From positions 380,365 to 444,364 of the forward strand of contig NZ_JAENHM010000073.1 in NCBI RefSeq assembly GCF_016595245.1: a DNA stretch of 64,000 nucleotides. Direction: 5' to 3'. The position numbers and the translations under genes are program-made. The notes below the pieces were generated by a model. That model did no database searches and was not told where the DNA came from. It was given only the letters and a program-made list of their open reading frames with translations. Within the stretch, counting starts at the first letter, position 1, and each line of letters starts with the position of its first letter. Origin of the DNA: Azospirillum endophyticum. Lineage in GTDB: Bacteria > Pseudomonadota > Alphaproteobacteria > Azospirillales > Azospirillaceae. Of this stretch, positions 52,960-61,282 are shown piece by piece.

Positions 52960-53453
52960 CCGTTCGCGGAGAGGATCGCACATGTCGCGGATACCGCGAC
53001 AATATGTCGCAGTATCCGAAGCCCTTCTCTCCAGTCGAGAGAGGGGCTTTTTCTTTTATGATTATTTCCTCATGCGCGCTTCAGTTCTCGTGCTCGGCGA
53101 TCGAATCTTTCGCAAATTGATAATTTGACAAGAATTTTGCATTTTCATTCGCAAAATGCAAAAGCGCATGCCCGCATAGCTCCGGCAATGGGCAGGGCCT
53201 CCCCCCATTCCAACCCCTGCTGTCCATAGGGGTTTTCCCGGAAGGCGCCTTTCCAGAAAATCCGGCGTGACTGGCATGCCTCTTGCGCATTTGATCTGGG
53301 TCAGTGCGGGGGTGTGCCTACCCAGAGTAGACGAAACTCCATTCCGCTATCTGTTCCGAATAGCGCCTTTTCGGCGTGCCGCTTCCCATGTCCTGCATCC
53401 CGGTCGCGCCCCGCCGCCGCCGAACGCGCCCTTTGTCCGACGAGGCTCCATCC
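52960..53453. other. Intergenic region after accC with hairpins
   Basis: 494 bases without a supported gene. It contains the perfect hairpin GTCGCGG-ATA-CCGCGAC at 52984-53000, then the accC terminator. Around 53060-53180 the sequence is AT-rich and probably carries the chemoreceptor promoter. Confidence 0.5.
53019..53056 (+). terminator. accC terminator
   Basis: AAGCCCTTCTCTC pairs with GAGAGAGGGGCTT around CAGTC (one mismatch), followed by TTTTCTTTT. Terminates the aroQ-accB-accC operon. Confidence 0.85.
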
Positions 53454-55937
53454 ATGCGCCTGAACGAACCGATCACCGACCGCGAAATCGTCATGGAAGA
53501 TGGCGTCCTGCTTGTGTCGCGCACCGACACCGGCGGACGCATCACCTTCGTCAACAAGGCCTTCGCCGAGATCAGCGGCTACGAGGAGTCCGAATTGATC
53601 GGAGCTCCGCACAACCTGATCCGTCACCCCCACATGCCCAAGGAAGCCTTCGCCGACCTGTGGGCGACGATCAAGGCCGGCCGGCCGTGGGAAGGGCTGG
53701 TGAAGAACCGGACCAAGTCGGGCGACTTCTATTGGGTAAGGGCCAACGTCACGCCGGTGGTCGAGGACGGGGCGACGACCGGCTTCATCTCCATCCGCAC
53801 CAAGCCGTCGCGCGCGCAGGTGGCGACGGCGGAACGGCTCTACGCCGAGATCCGCGGCGGGCGGATGGGACACCTGACGGTGCGCGACGGGCAGTCGGTC
53901 GGGCGCGGAGCGAGGGCGGCGTTCGGTCGCTGGGCAGCCAGCGTTACCGGACGGCTGACCATGATCTTCGCCTTCATGGTCCTGTCGATGCTGGCGGTCG
54001 GCGGTGTCACGCTGCGCGGCATGGCCGACAGCAATGCCTCGTTGAAGACGGTGTACGAGGATCGGACGGTCCCCGCCGTGCAGATCGGCGGCATTCTGGA
54101 CCACATGCGCGACCAGGTGCAGACGCTGCAGCGTCTGATCATCGACACCCGCGACGGCACCGACGCCAAGGCGATCGCCGGCCGCGCGGAGCGCATCGCC
54201 GGTAACGCCGCGACCATCGACCGCCTGTGGGCGGACTATCTCACCACCTATCTGACGCCCGAGGAAAAGGGACTGGCGGAGCGGTTCGCCAGGCAGCGGA
54301 CCGCCTTCGAGGCCGACGGACTGAAGCCGGCGGTGGAGCTGGCGCGCCAGGGCGATTCGCTGCGCCTGGAAGTGCTGGTCCGCGACCGGATCGAACCGCT
54401 GTTCCAGGCGGCCTTCCAGACCAACAAAGACCTGCTGACCCTGCAGCTGGAGGTCGCCAGGGCGGAATATGCGGGGGCGCTGGAGGATTTCCGCTGGCAT
54501 CTCGTCTTCGCCGTCGCCGCCGGGATGGCCGTGCTCGTGGCTGCCGCATTCTGCGGGTTGCTTCTGCTGCGCACCGTGCGCCGGCCGCTGGCCGCCTTCT
54601 CGGTCGATTTCGACGCCATCGCCCGCAACGACCAGGCCCACATCATCGACCTGCCGGCGGCGGCCGAATTCCACCCGATCGCCGGTCAGCTGCGCGGACT
54701 GAAGGCCCGGCTCTGCTACGCCGTGCAGGAACGCGCCGAGCGTGCCCGCCATGCCGACGAGGAGCGACGCAACGCGCTGGAGGCCATGGCATCGACCGTC
54801 GAGCGCGAGGCCGGCCGTGCGGTGGAGGAGGTGGCCCAGCGCACCGGTGCCATGGCCGGCGAGGCCGAGGGCATGTCCGGCTCGGCCGAACGGGTCAGCA
54901 TCAACGCCCAGACCGTGGCGTCGGCCGCGGGCCAAGCCCTGGCCAACGCCCAGACGGTCGCCGCCGCCAGCGAGCAACTAGCCGCCTCGATCCGCGAGAT
55001 CTCCTCGCAGGTCGCCCATTCCAGCGCGGTCACCCGCCGTGCGGTGGAGAGCGGCCACACCACCCAGGCCACCATCCGCTCCCTGTCGGAAACGGTGGCG
55101 AAGGTCGGCGAGGTGGTGAACCTGATCCAGTCGATCGCCGGCCAGACCAACCTGCTGGCACTGAACGCCACCATCGAGGCGGCCCGCGCCGGCGAGGCGG
55201 GAAAAGGCTTCGCCGTCGTGGCGCAGGAGGTGAAGAACCTGGCCAACCAGACCGCCACCTCCACCGAGGAGATCACCCGCCAGATCACCGCCATCCAGGC
55301 GGTGACCGACGAGGCGGTGCAGGCGGTGGAGGAGATCGGCCGGACCATCGCCGAGATCGACCAGATCGCCGGCACCATCGCCGCGGCGATGGAGGAGCAG
55401 TCCGCCGCCACCCAGGAGATCAGCCGCAACGTGGTGGAGACCTCCACCGCGGCGCAGGAGGTGTCGCACCGCATCGCCGCGGTGTCGGAGGAGGCCGACC
55501 GCACCGGAGAGCAGGCGACCCAGGTCAAGAAGGGATCCGGCGACGTCGCCCGTTCCATCGAAAGCCTGCGTCAGGTGCTGGTCCGCATCGTCCGCACCTC
55601 CACCGGCGATGCCGACCGGCGGCGCAAGCCCCGCTTCCAGGTGAATGAGGCGGGGACCCTGCTGGTCGGCGGCGACCGGCTGGCGGTGACCGTGCGCAAC
55701 CTGTCGATCGGCGGCGCCATGATCGACCCGGTGACGGCGACGGACGGCCGCTCGCTCGCCGGGATCGCCGGCCATCTGCGGCTGGACCGCTATGGTGCGC
55801 AGGCCGCGGTGGTGGTGAAGGCGGTCGAGCAGAAGCGCGTGCATCTCGCCTTCGATGCGGAGACGATGACCGGAGACTTCGTCCGGACCGTGGAGGTCGT
55901 GACCAAGGATCGTCCGACGGTCGACGTCGCGGCGTGA
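53454..55937 (+). CDS. Methyl-accepting chemotaxis protein with N-terminal PAS and C-terminal PilZ
   Basis: 827 aa from ATG 53454 (GAGG site 8 bases upstream). Order: PAS domain of the Aer type (about 1-120; ITFVNKAFAEISGYEESELI, then LIRHPHMPKEAFADLWATIK), first membrane helix (about 158-183), a four-helix-type periplasmic part, second helix (about 345-370), HAMP, MCP signalling domain (hairpin tip around INLLQSIAGQTNLLALNATI-like sequence), and a C-terminal PilZ domain. PilZ motifs are present: RRRKPR (722-727) and NLSIGG (749-754). It likely couples redox or energy sensing and c-di-GMP to motility. Confidence 0.93.
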   Translation: MRLNEPITDREIVMEDGVLLVSRTDTGGRITFVNKAFAEISGYEESELIGAPHNLIRHPHMPKEAFADLWATIKAGRPWEGLVKNRTKSGDFYWVRANVTPVVEDGATTGFISIRTKPSRAQVATAERLYAEIRGGRMGHLTVRDGQSVGRGARAAFGRWAASVTGRLTMIFAFMVLSMLAVGGVTLRGMADSNASLKTVYEDRTVPAVQIGGILDHMRDQVQTLQRLIIDTRDGTDAKAIAGRAERIAGNAATIDRLWADYLTTYLTPEEKGLAERFARQRTAFEADGLKPAVELARQGDSLRLEVLVRDRIEPLFQAAFQTNKDLLTLQLEVARAEYAGALEDFRWHLVFAVAAGMAVLVAAAFCGLLLLRTVRRPLAAFSVDFDAIARNDQAHIIDLPAAAEFHPIAGQLRGLKARLCYAVQERAERARHADEERRNALEAMASTVEREAGRAVEEVAQRTGAMAGEAEGMSGSAERVSINAQTVASAAGQALANAQTVAAASEQLAASIREISSQVAHSSAVTRRAVESGHTTQATIRSLSETVAKVGEVVNLIQSIAGQTNLLALNATIEAARAGEAGKGFAVVAQEVKNLANQTATSTEEITRQITAIQAVTDEAVQAVEEIGRTIAEIDQIAGTIAAAMEEQSAATQEISRNVVETSTAAQEVSHRIAAVSEEADRTGEQATQVKKGSGDVARSIESLRQVLVRIVRTSTGDADRRRKPRFQVNEAGTLLVGGDRLAVTVRNLSIGGAMIDPVTATDGRSLAGIAGHLRLDRYGAQAAVVVKAVEQKRVHLAFDAETMTGDFVRTVEVVTKDRPTVDVAA

Positions 55938-56072
55938 TCGGGCGGAACTCGAATCGTCGCAAATTTTACAGGATTAAAACCATATTCCATCCGTTGGTAA
56001 CCGACCATCGGTTGCCCGCCGCCGGTTCGGACGGTATCAGTGGACGGCGGCGATTTGGCTGGAGGGCCGGGA

Positions 56073-56477
56073 ATGGGCATGCAGGCGAACGACTATTCCC
56101 GGCACCGTGTCCTGGTCGTGGAAGACCAGCCCTTCGTCCGCCGAACCATCGTCCAGATCCTGACCCAGATCGGCTTCCGCGAGGTGACGGAGGCCGACAA
56201 CGGCGAGTCGGCGATGTACGAATGCATACGCGTCAATCCCGACCTGATCGTCTGCGACATCGATATGAAGCCGGTCTCCGGCCTGCAGTTCCTCGCCCAT
56301 CTGCGCGCCAGCACCGAAGCCGTCAATCCGCGCGCATTGGTGGTCTTTCTGACGAACCACACGGAATCCGAGATCGTGAAGCAGGCGATGACGCTTGGCG
56401 TCAACGGCTTCGTCGTCAAGCCGCCGTCCTTCGCCGCGTTGAAGGAGCGGGTGGACAGGCTGCTGGGGGGACGGTGA
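56073..56477 (+). CDS. Single-domain response regulator
   Basis: 134 aa CheY-like receiver. Phosphoacceptor Asp62 is in LIVCDIDMKPVSG, acidic pocket residues are in VVEDQP (about 16-19), the conserved Thr is in FLTNHTE and Lys116 is in VVKPPS. No output domain. It has a GGAGGG site upstream of ATG 56073. Directly follows the chemoreceptor by 135 bases and overlaps the next gene. Confidence 0.92.
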   Translation: MGMQANDYSRHRVLVVEDQPFVRRTIVQILTQIGFREVTEADNGESAMYECIRVNPDLIVCDIDMKPVSGLQFLAHLRASTEAVNPRALVVFLTNHTESEIVKQAMTLGVNGFVVKPPSFAALKERVDRLLGGR

Positions 56478-56827
56478 GGTTCGCCGTCCTGCTCGCCGCG
56501 CTGCTTCTCGCCTCCTGTTCCGGCGAGCCGTCCGAGGGCGACATGCGCAGGCTGGTGGAGGCGCACACCCGGCGCATGCTGGAACGGCAGGGCACCGCCG
56601 GCTTCCGCGCCTTCGACATCTTTCGCAAGCAGGGCTGCGTCGACGCGAAGCCGAAAGGCGGACAGGGAAGTGGCGGCCCGGGGCGTGGCGCGCAGTATGA
56701 CTGCTATTATGCCGCCACCTTCGTGCCGCAGCCCGGACAGCCGCCGTTGACCGTCAACGGCAAGGGGCGCTTCGGCCACACCGACACGGGCATGACCTTC
56801 GAGGATCTTGGCGCCCAGCCGCGCTGA
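56474..56827 (+). CDS. Small lipoprotein
   Basis: 117 aa from GTG 56474, overlapping the receiver stop (GTGA). MRFAVLLAALLLASCSGEPS has a lipobox with Cys15. The remainder, RRLVEAHTRRMLERQGTAGF and FDIFRKQGCVDAKPKGGQGS, has two more Cys, possibly a disulfide. Function unknown. Translational coupling to the receiver gene suggests coordinated expression; it may share the operon promoter. Confidence 0.75.
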   Translation: MRFAVLLAALLLASCSGEPSEGDMRRLVEAHTRRMLERQGTAGFRAFDIFRKQGCVDAKPKGGQGSGGPGRGAQYDCYYAATFVPQPGQPPLTVNGKGRFGHTDTGMTFEDLGAQPR

Positions 56828-56844
56828 ACCCGCTTCGTTGCCCT

Positions 56845-57528
56845 TCAGCCGCCGCGGGCGAGACGGGAGAGGGTGGAGAGCGGATCGCCGGCCTCCTCGC
56901 CGAAACAGACCTCCACGTCGTCGCAAACCTCGCAGTTGGGGGATTTGCACAGCATCAGCCCCTCGCGCTCGCAAAGCTGGCGGTAGAAGAACTTCTTCCA
57001 CTTCATGTCGGCGGCGTTCATCGCCACCAGGGCCGGGAAATGCCGCCGGAACAGGGTGTTCAATTCATCGCGGCCGTGGAAGCCCATGTCCTGCCACAGA
57101 TGGTTCGGTTCCAGCGACCGACGGGCCAGGATGGCGGACAGCCAGCGTTCCTCATCCGTGCCGCCCGCCCCATGCTCGACCAGAAAGGCGCGCAGGTCGG
57201 CCTCCTCGATGGCGTCTTCGCCGAATCCCGTTTGGTCGGCGAGGGCGGCGACGGCATCGGCGAATTGCGGAGCGTGGCGGGCGGCAAGCTCGGAGAGTTC
57301 GGCCTTGGTCAGCGCCAGCGCCTGGGTCATCGTCCGCATCGGATCGCCGGCGGCAACCGCCAGGATGCGGCCGAAGATCATGCGGTCGGCGGCTGAGGCA
57401 TCAGGGGCAGGCGGCTGGGCAAACGGTTGGGCAGTGGGCTGGGACAGGACCACTCGGCATCTCCACCGGCTGGAAGCACCCGCGACGCCTGCCATCCTGA
57501 CCGATGATGCTGCACATGCGAAAGCCAT
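56845..57528 (-). CDS. nifQ: NifQ, molybdenum-delivery protein for FeMo-cofactor
   Basis: Up to 227 aa; start uncertain (57528 or later ATG such as 57495). The C-terminal motif C-x4-C-x2-C-x5-C is present as CKSPNCEVCDDVEVC (Cys194, 199, 202 and 208 when counted from 57528), the NifQ hallmark binding a Mo-Fe-S cluster. Upstream NHLWQDMGFHGRDELNTLFR and HFPALVAMNAADMKWKKFFY also match. NifQ supplies Mo to the nitrogenase cofactor scaffold. No other nif gene is in the window, so it is separated from the main cluster here. Confidence 0.9.
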   Translation of the reverse strand: MAFACAASSVRMAGVAGASSRWRCRVVLSQPTAQPFAQPPAPDASAADRMIFGRILAVAAGDPMRTMTQALALTKAELSELAARHAPQFADAVAALADQTGFGEDAIEEADLRAFLVEHGAGGTDEERWLSAILARRSLEPNHLWQDMGFHGRDELNTLFRRHFPALVAMNAADMKWKKFFYRQLCEREGLMLCKSPNCEVCDDVEVCFGEEAGDPLSTLSRLARGG

Positions 57529-57562
57529 CGCGATGCCGCCCGGCCTGCGGCATACCGCCGCA

Positions 57563-58012
57563 TCATGCCGCGTCGCCGTCGATCTCTTCCGTGAAGCGTT
57601 CGAAGAAGGCGGCCAGCACGCGGTCGGTCTTGGCCTGCACCAGCTTCACCGCCAGCCGGCCGACGGCCCCACCCAGCGCCACCGACAGGCTGTAGGTCAG
57701 CAGGGTGCGTCCCTGCTCCTCTTCCAGCACGACCAGCGCCTCGCCCTTCACGGCGCCGGCCAGCCCGCCGCTGCCCTGGGCGACCAGCCGGTAGCGGTGG
57801 GCGCCATCCTCCGGCTCCAGCCGCAACCGGCCGGAAAAGCGCGCCTTCAGCGGCCCGACCGTGGTGCGCACCCGCGCGGCATAGTCGGTGGCCGATAGGC
57901 GCTCCATCTCTTCCAGGACGGGGATGCAGCGCATCAGGACCGCCGGATCGCAAAGCGCCGCGAACACGCGGTCGCGCGGTCCGGGAACGCTGTGGGTGCC
58001 GGTGATGTCCAT
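57563..58012 (-). CDS. CoxG-like SRPBCC protein
   Basis: 149 aa from ATG 58012. It has the CoxG/START-like fold: MDITGTHSVPGPRDRVFAAL, then CDPAVLMRCIPVLEEMERLS, and a C-terminal helix FFERFTEEIDGDAA. CoxG proteins are linked to CO dehydrogenase or other molybdo-enzymes as membrane anchors, but lone copies like this have unknown roles. No cox genes nearby. The longer frame upstream is not conserved. Confidence 0.82.
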   Translation of the reverse strand: MDITGTHSVPGPRDRVFAALCDPAVLMRCIPVLEEMERLSATDYAARVRTTVGPLKARFSGRLRLEPEDGAHRYRLVAQGSGGLAGAVKGEALVVLEEEQGRTLLTYSLSVALGGAVGRLAVKLVQAKTDRVLAAFFERFTEEIDGDAA

Positions 58013-58148
58013 CCGCCGTTTTCCTCCTTGCCGTTCCAGTACAACAGCATGCCCGGCCGAATCATCCGGGCACGACCGTCCGGGCGGTGACATCTGATAT
58101 TGCATGGTCAAGGATCCAGGCCAGCGAAACCGACGAAGGACGCGAATC

Positions 58149-58568
58149 ATGCGACAAGCCACCACGAGCCTGAGCGTTCCCACCCACGGAGCCGGCCTGG
58201 TCGAGGTGACCGCCCAGGTGCGGCGCTGGGTGGCGGAGCAGGGGATGGAAGCCGGATTGCTGACGGTGTTCTGCCGCCATACCTCGGCCTCCCTGACCAT
58301 CCAGGAAAATGCCGACCCCGACGTGCAGGCCGACCTGCTGCGCTTCTTCCGTCGCCTGGTGGCGGAGGATCCGTCGCACTACGCCCACACGACCGAGGGA
58401 CCGGACGACATGCCCGCCCATATCCGCTCGGCCCTGACCGACGTCAGCCTGTCGGTCCCGGTGATGGCGGGGGATCTGGCGCTGGGCACCTGGCAGGGCA
58501 TCTACCTGTTCGAACACCGTGCCCGCCCGCACCGGCGGGAGATCGCACTGCACCTGATCGGCGAATGA
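58149..58568 (+). CDS. YjbQ family protein (UPF0047)
   Basis: 139 aa from ATG 58149. The signature LTVFCRHTSASLTIQENADP with conserved His and DLLRFFRRLVAEDPSHYAHT define YjbQ (secondary thiamine-phosphate synthase-type) proteins. Conserved metal-ligand His and Asp pattern ALGTWQGIYLFEHRARPHRR closes the domain. Physiological substrate is not established. Divergent from the CoxG gene with about 136 bases between. Confidence 0.9.
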   Translation: MRQATTSLSVPTHGAGLVEVTAQVRRWVAEQGMEAGLLTVFCRHTSASLTIQENADPDVQADLLRFFRRLVAEDPSHYAHTTEGPDDMPAHIRSALTDVSLSVPVMAGDLALGTWQGIYLFEHRARPHRREIALHLIGE

Positions 58569-58741
58569 GGCCGCCCGAGCGGGAGGGAGCGGCCTGCCTG
58601 AAATTTCTTTCATCCGGTCGCAAGGCGGCGGTGAAGGGCGGATGCCTATGTTGGGGACAACAGCGGTGAGGTGCTGCGGCGGACGAGACGCCGGCCATCG
58701 CCTCCCGGCAGTCGGAATCGCCTGATTGGAGTGTCGCCGTC

Positions 58742-60343
58742 ATGACCACCCTTCCTCCCGCCCAGACCGAGCGCCAGCCCCAGAACCGGACGCAACGCCA
58801 GGGCCGCCTGCGCCGGACCGTCGCCGCCCTGCTGCTGGGGTCCACGGTGCTGACGGCTCCGGCGCTGGCCGGCTGGGCGGCATCGCAGGCCCAGCAGAAC
58901 GCCACACCGCCGGCCGTCACCATGGTGCAGGACGCGCCCGGCAGCTTCGCCGACCTCGCGGCCAAGGTCAGCCCCGCGGTCGTCAACATCGCCGCCACCC
59001 AGGAGGCCAAGGCGGAGCCGCGGGCGCAGCGCGGCCAGGCGGTCCCCGGTTTCCCGCCCGGCTCGCCGTTCGAAGAGTTCTTCCGCCAGTTCCAGGACCA
59101 GATGAACCGGAACGGCGGTCCCAACGGCGGCCCCGGCGGCGACCAGGACGACCAGGACCAGGGGCCGCGCGGCAAGACGGGGGCACTCGGCTCCGGCTTC
59201 ATCATCGACCCGGCCGGCTATGTCGTGACCAACAACCACGTCATCGACGGTGCCAGCGAGATCACCGTCACCCTGCAGGACGGCACCGCCATGCCGGCCA
59301 AGCTGATCGGCCGCGACGCCAAGACCGACCTCGCCCTGCTGAAGGTGAAGTCCGACAAGCCGCTGCCCTCGGTCGACTGGGCGGACAGCGACAAGACGCA
59401 CGTCGGCGACTGGGTGATGGCGGTCGGCAACCCGTTCGGGCTGGGCGGCACCGTCACCAAGGGCATCGTGTCGGCCCGCGGCCGCGACATCCACAGCGGC
59501 CCCTATGACGATTACTTCCAGCTCGACGCCGCCATCAACCGCGGCAACTCGGGCGGCCCGACCTTCGACCTCAGCGGCCATGTGATCGGCATCAACACCG
59601 CCATCTATTCGCCCAACGGCGGCTCGGTCGGCATCGGCTTCGCCATTCCCTCCAACCTTGCCAAGGAGGTGGTGGCCCAGCTCAAGGAGAGCGGCAAGGT
59701 CGAGCGCGGCTGGCTCGGCGTGAAGATCCAGGAGGTGACCCCGGACATCGCCGACAGCGTCGGCCTGCCCAGTGCCAAGGGTGCGCTGGTGGCCGACGTC
59801 ACCGCCGACAGCCCGGCCCAGCGTGCCGGCCTGCACCAGGGCGACGTCGTGCTGTCCTATGCCGGCAAGCCGGTCAACAACCTCCGCGACCTGACCCGCA
59901 ACGTGGCGGAGACCAAGGCCGGCGACTCGATCGATCTGAAGATCCTGCGTGACGGCCGTGAAAAGACGGTGCCGGTGCGCATCGACCGCCTGTCCGAGCA
60001 GCCGCAGGTCGCCTCGGCCGACACTGGCAACGGTTCGGCCGAGCATGAGGAGGTGGCGCCGGTCAAGGGGCTGAAGCTGGCCCCGCTGGACCGGGCGGCG
60101 CGCAAGCGGCTGGGCATCGGCGAGGATGTCCAGGGCGTGGTGGTGACCGGCCTGTCCTCCAGCGTCGACGTGCCGATCCGTCCCGGCGACGTGATCGAGC
60201 GGGTCGGCGATACCGAGGTGAAGAGCCCGGCCGACGTTCGCCATCAGGTGACGGAGGCCGAGAAGGCGGGGCAGAAGGCGCTGCTGATGCTGATCAACCG
60301 GCAGGGCAACGAATCCTTCGTCGCGCTGAAGCTGAAGGCGTGA
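58742..60343 (+). CDS. DegP/Do-family periplasmic serine endopeptidase
   Basis: 533 aa. Signal peptide or anchor at about 25-50 (VAALLLGSTVLTAPALAGWA). Trypsin-like domain with catalytic His166 (VVTNNHVIDG), Asp196 (DAKTDLALLKV) and Ser270 (INRGNSGGPTF). Two PDZ domains follow, one near residues 315-400 (VERGWLGVKIQEVTPDIADS) and one at about 430-520. A Gln/Gly/Pro/Asp-rich insert (about 105-145) is the LA-loop region. It degrades or refolds misfolded periplasmic proteins. It lies upstream of the two-component genes. Confidence 0.93.
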   Translation: MTTLPPAQTERQPQNRTQRQGRLRRTVAALLLGSTVLTAPALAGWAASQAQQNATPPAVTMVQDAPGSFADLAAKVSPAVVNIAATQEAKAEPRAQRGQAVPGFPPGSPFEEFFRQFQDQMNRNGGPNGGPGGDQDDQDQGPRGKTGALGSGFIIDPAGYVVTNNHVIDGASEITVTLQDGTAMPAKLIGRDAKTDLALLKVKSDKPLPSVDWADSDKTHVGDWVMAVGNPFGLGGTVTKGIVSARGRDIHSGPYDDYFQLDAAINRGNSGGPTFDLSGHVIGINTAIYSPNGGSVGIGFAIPSNLAKEVVAQLKESGKVERGWLGVKIQEVTPDIADSVGLPSAKGALVADVTADSPAQRAGLHQGDVVLSYAGKPVNNLRDLTRNVAETKAGDSIDLKILRDGREKTVPVRIDRLSEQPQVASADTGNGSAEHEEVAPVKGLKLAPLDRAARKRLGIGEDVQGVVVTGLSSSVDVPIRPGDVIERVGDTEVKSPADVRHQVTEAEKAGQKALLMLINRQGNESFVALKLKA

Positions 60344-60500
60344 GGAAGACCCTTTCCCTCTCCCGTCCCTGGAGAGGGAGGGGACCCGCGCCGAAGGCGT
60401 GGGGAGGGTGAGGGGTGAACCAAAGGGCCAGAAGCGCATGGTTCCTCGGATCACCCCTCACCCCCCCCTCTCCCGGGGCGGGAGAGGGAGTTCTGCTCGT
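60344..60500. repeat. CCCTCTCC-type palindromic repeats after degP
   Basis: Two inverted units lie about 90 bases apart: CCCTCTCC...GGAGAGGGAGGGG at 60356-60386 and CCCTCTCCCGGGGCGGGAGA at about 60466-60490. The segments between also pair (GGGGAGGGTGAGGGGTG with CACCCCTCACCCCCCC). They separate degP from the response regulator. Confidence 0.65.
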
Positions 60501-60538
60501 GCTTGGCCGGGCTGTTTTGGGAGGCTACACTCGTGCTC

Positions 60539-61219
60539 ATGAAGATTCTCGTCATCGAAGATGATCGCCAGGCCGCCAGCTACCTCGCCAAGGGGCTGAA
60601 GGAGGCCAGCCATGTGGTGGATGTCGCCAACGACGGGAAGGAAGGCCTGTTCCTGGCCGGGGCCGAGCATTACGACGTGATGATCGTCGACCGCATGCTG
60701 CCCGGCCGCGACGGCCTGTCGCTGGTCCAGGTGCTGCGAGCCGCCGGCAACGACACGCCGGTGCTGTTCCTGTCGGCGCTGGGCAGCGTCGACGACCGGG
60801 TGAAGGGGCTGAAGGCCGGTGGCGACGATTACCTGACCAAGCCCTTCGCCTTTTCCGAATTGCTGGCGCGGATCGAGGTGCTGGTGCGCCGGCGCGGCGC
60901 CGCCCAGCCGCAGACCCGCCTGACCGTGGGCGACCTGGAACTCGATCTGCTGTCGCGCAGCGTCAAGCGGTCCGGCAAGGCCATCGACCTGCTGCCGCGC
61001 GAGTTCTCGCTGCTGGAATATCTGATGCGCAACGCCGGCAGCGTGGTGACCCGCACCATGATGCTGGAGAATGTGTGGGACTATCACTTCGATCCGCAGA
61101 CCAACGTGATCGACGTCCACATCGCCCGCCTGCGCCAGAAGATCGACAAGGATTTCCCGACGCCCCTGATCCACACCGTGCGTGGTGCCGGATACAGCCT
61201 GCGCGCGGCGGAGGCGTAA
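60539..61219 (+). CDS. OmpR-family response regulator
   Basis: 226 aa from ATG 60539. Receiver domain with Asp51 (VMIVDRMLPGRDGL), Asp8-Asp9 pocket (VIEDDR) and Lys in LTKPFAF. The winged-helix output, about residues 128-222, includes DLELDLLSRSVKRSGKAIDL and RTMMLENVWDYHFDPQTNVI. Of the OmpR/PhoB type and similar to heavy-metal response regulators (CusR/CzcR style). The cognate kinase follows after 63 bases. Confidence 0.93.
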   Translation: MKILVIEDDRQAASYLAKGLKEASHVVDVANDGKEGLFLAGAEHYDVMIVDRMLPGRDGLSLVQVLRAAGNDTPVLFLSALGSVDDRVKGLKAGGDDYLTKPFAFSELLARIEVLVRRRGAAQPQTRLTVGDLELDLLSRSVKRSGKAIDLLPREFSLLEYLMRNAGSVVTRTMMLENVWDYHFDPQTNVIDVHIARLRQKIDKDFPTPLIHTVRGAGYSLRAAEA

Positions 61220-61282
61220 AAGACTTCATGGAGTTTGGATCGTGACGGCGGCGATTCCCTTCGCTGCGGAGGGAGAAGGCCT

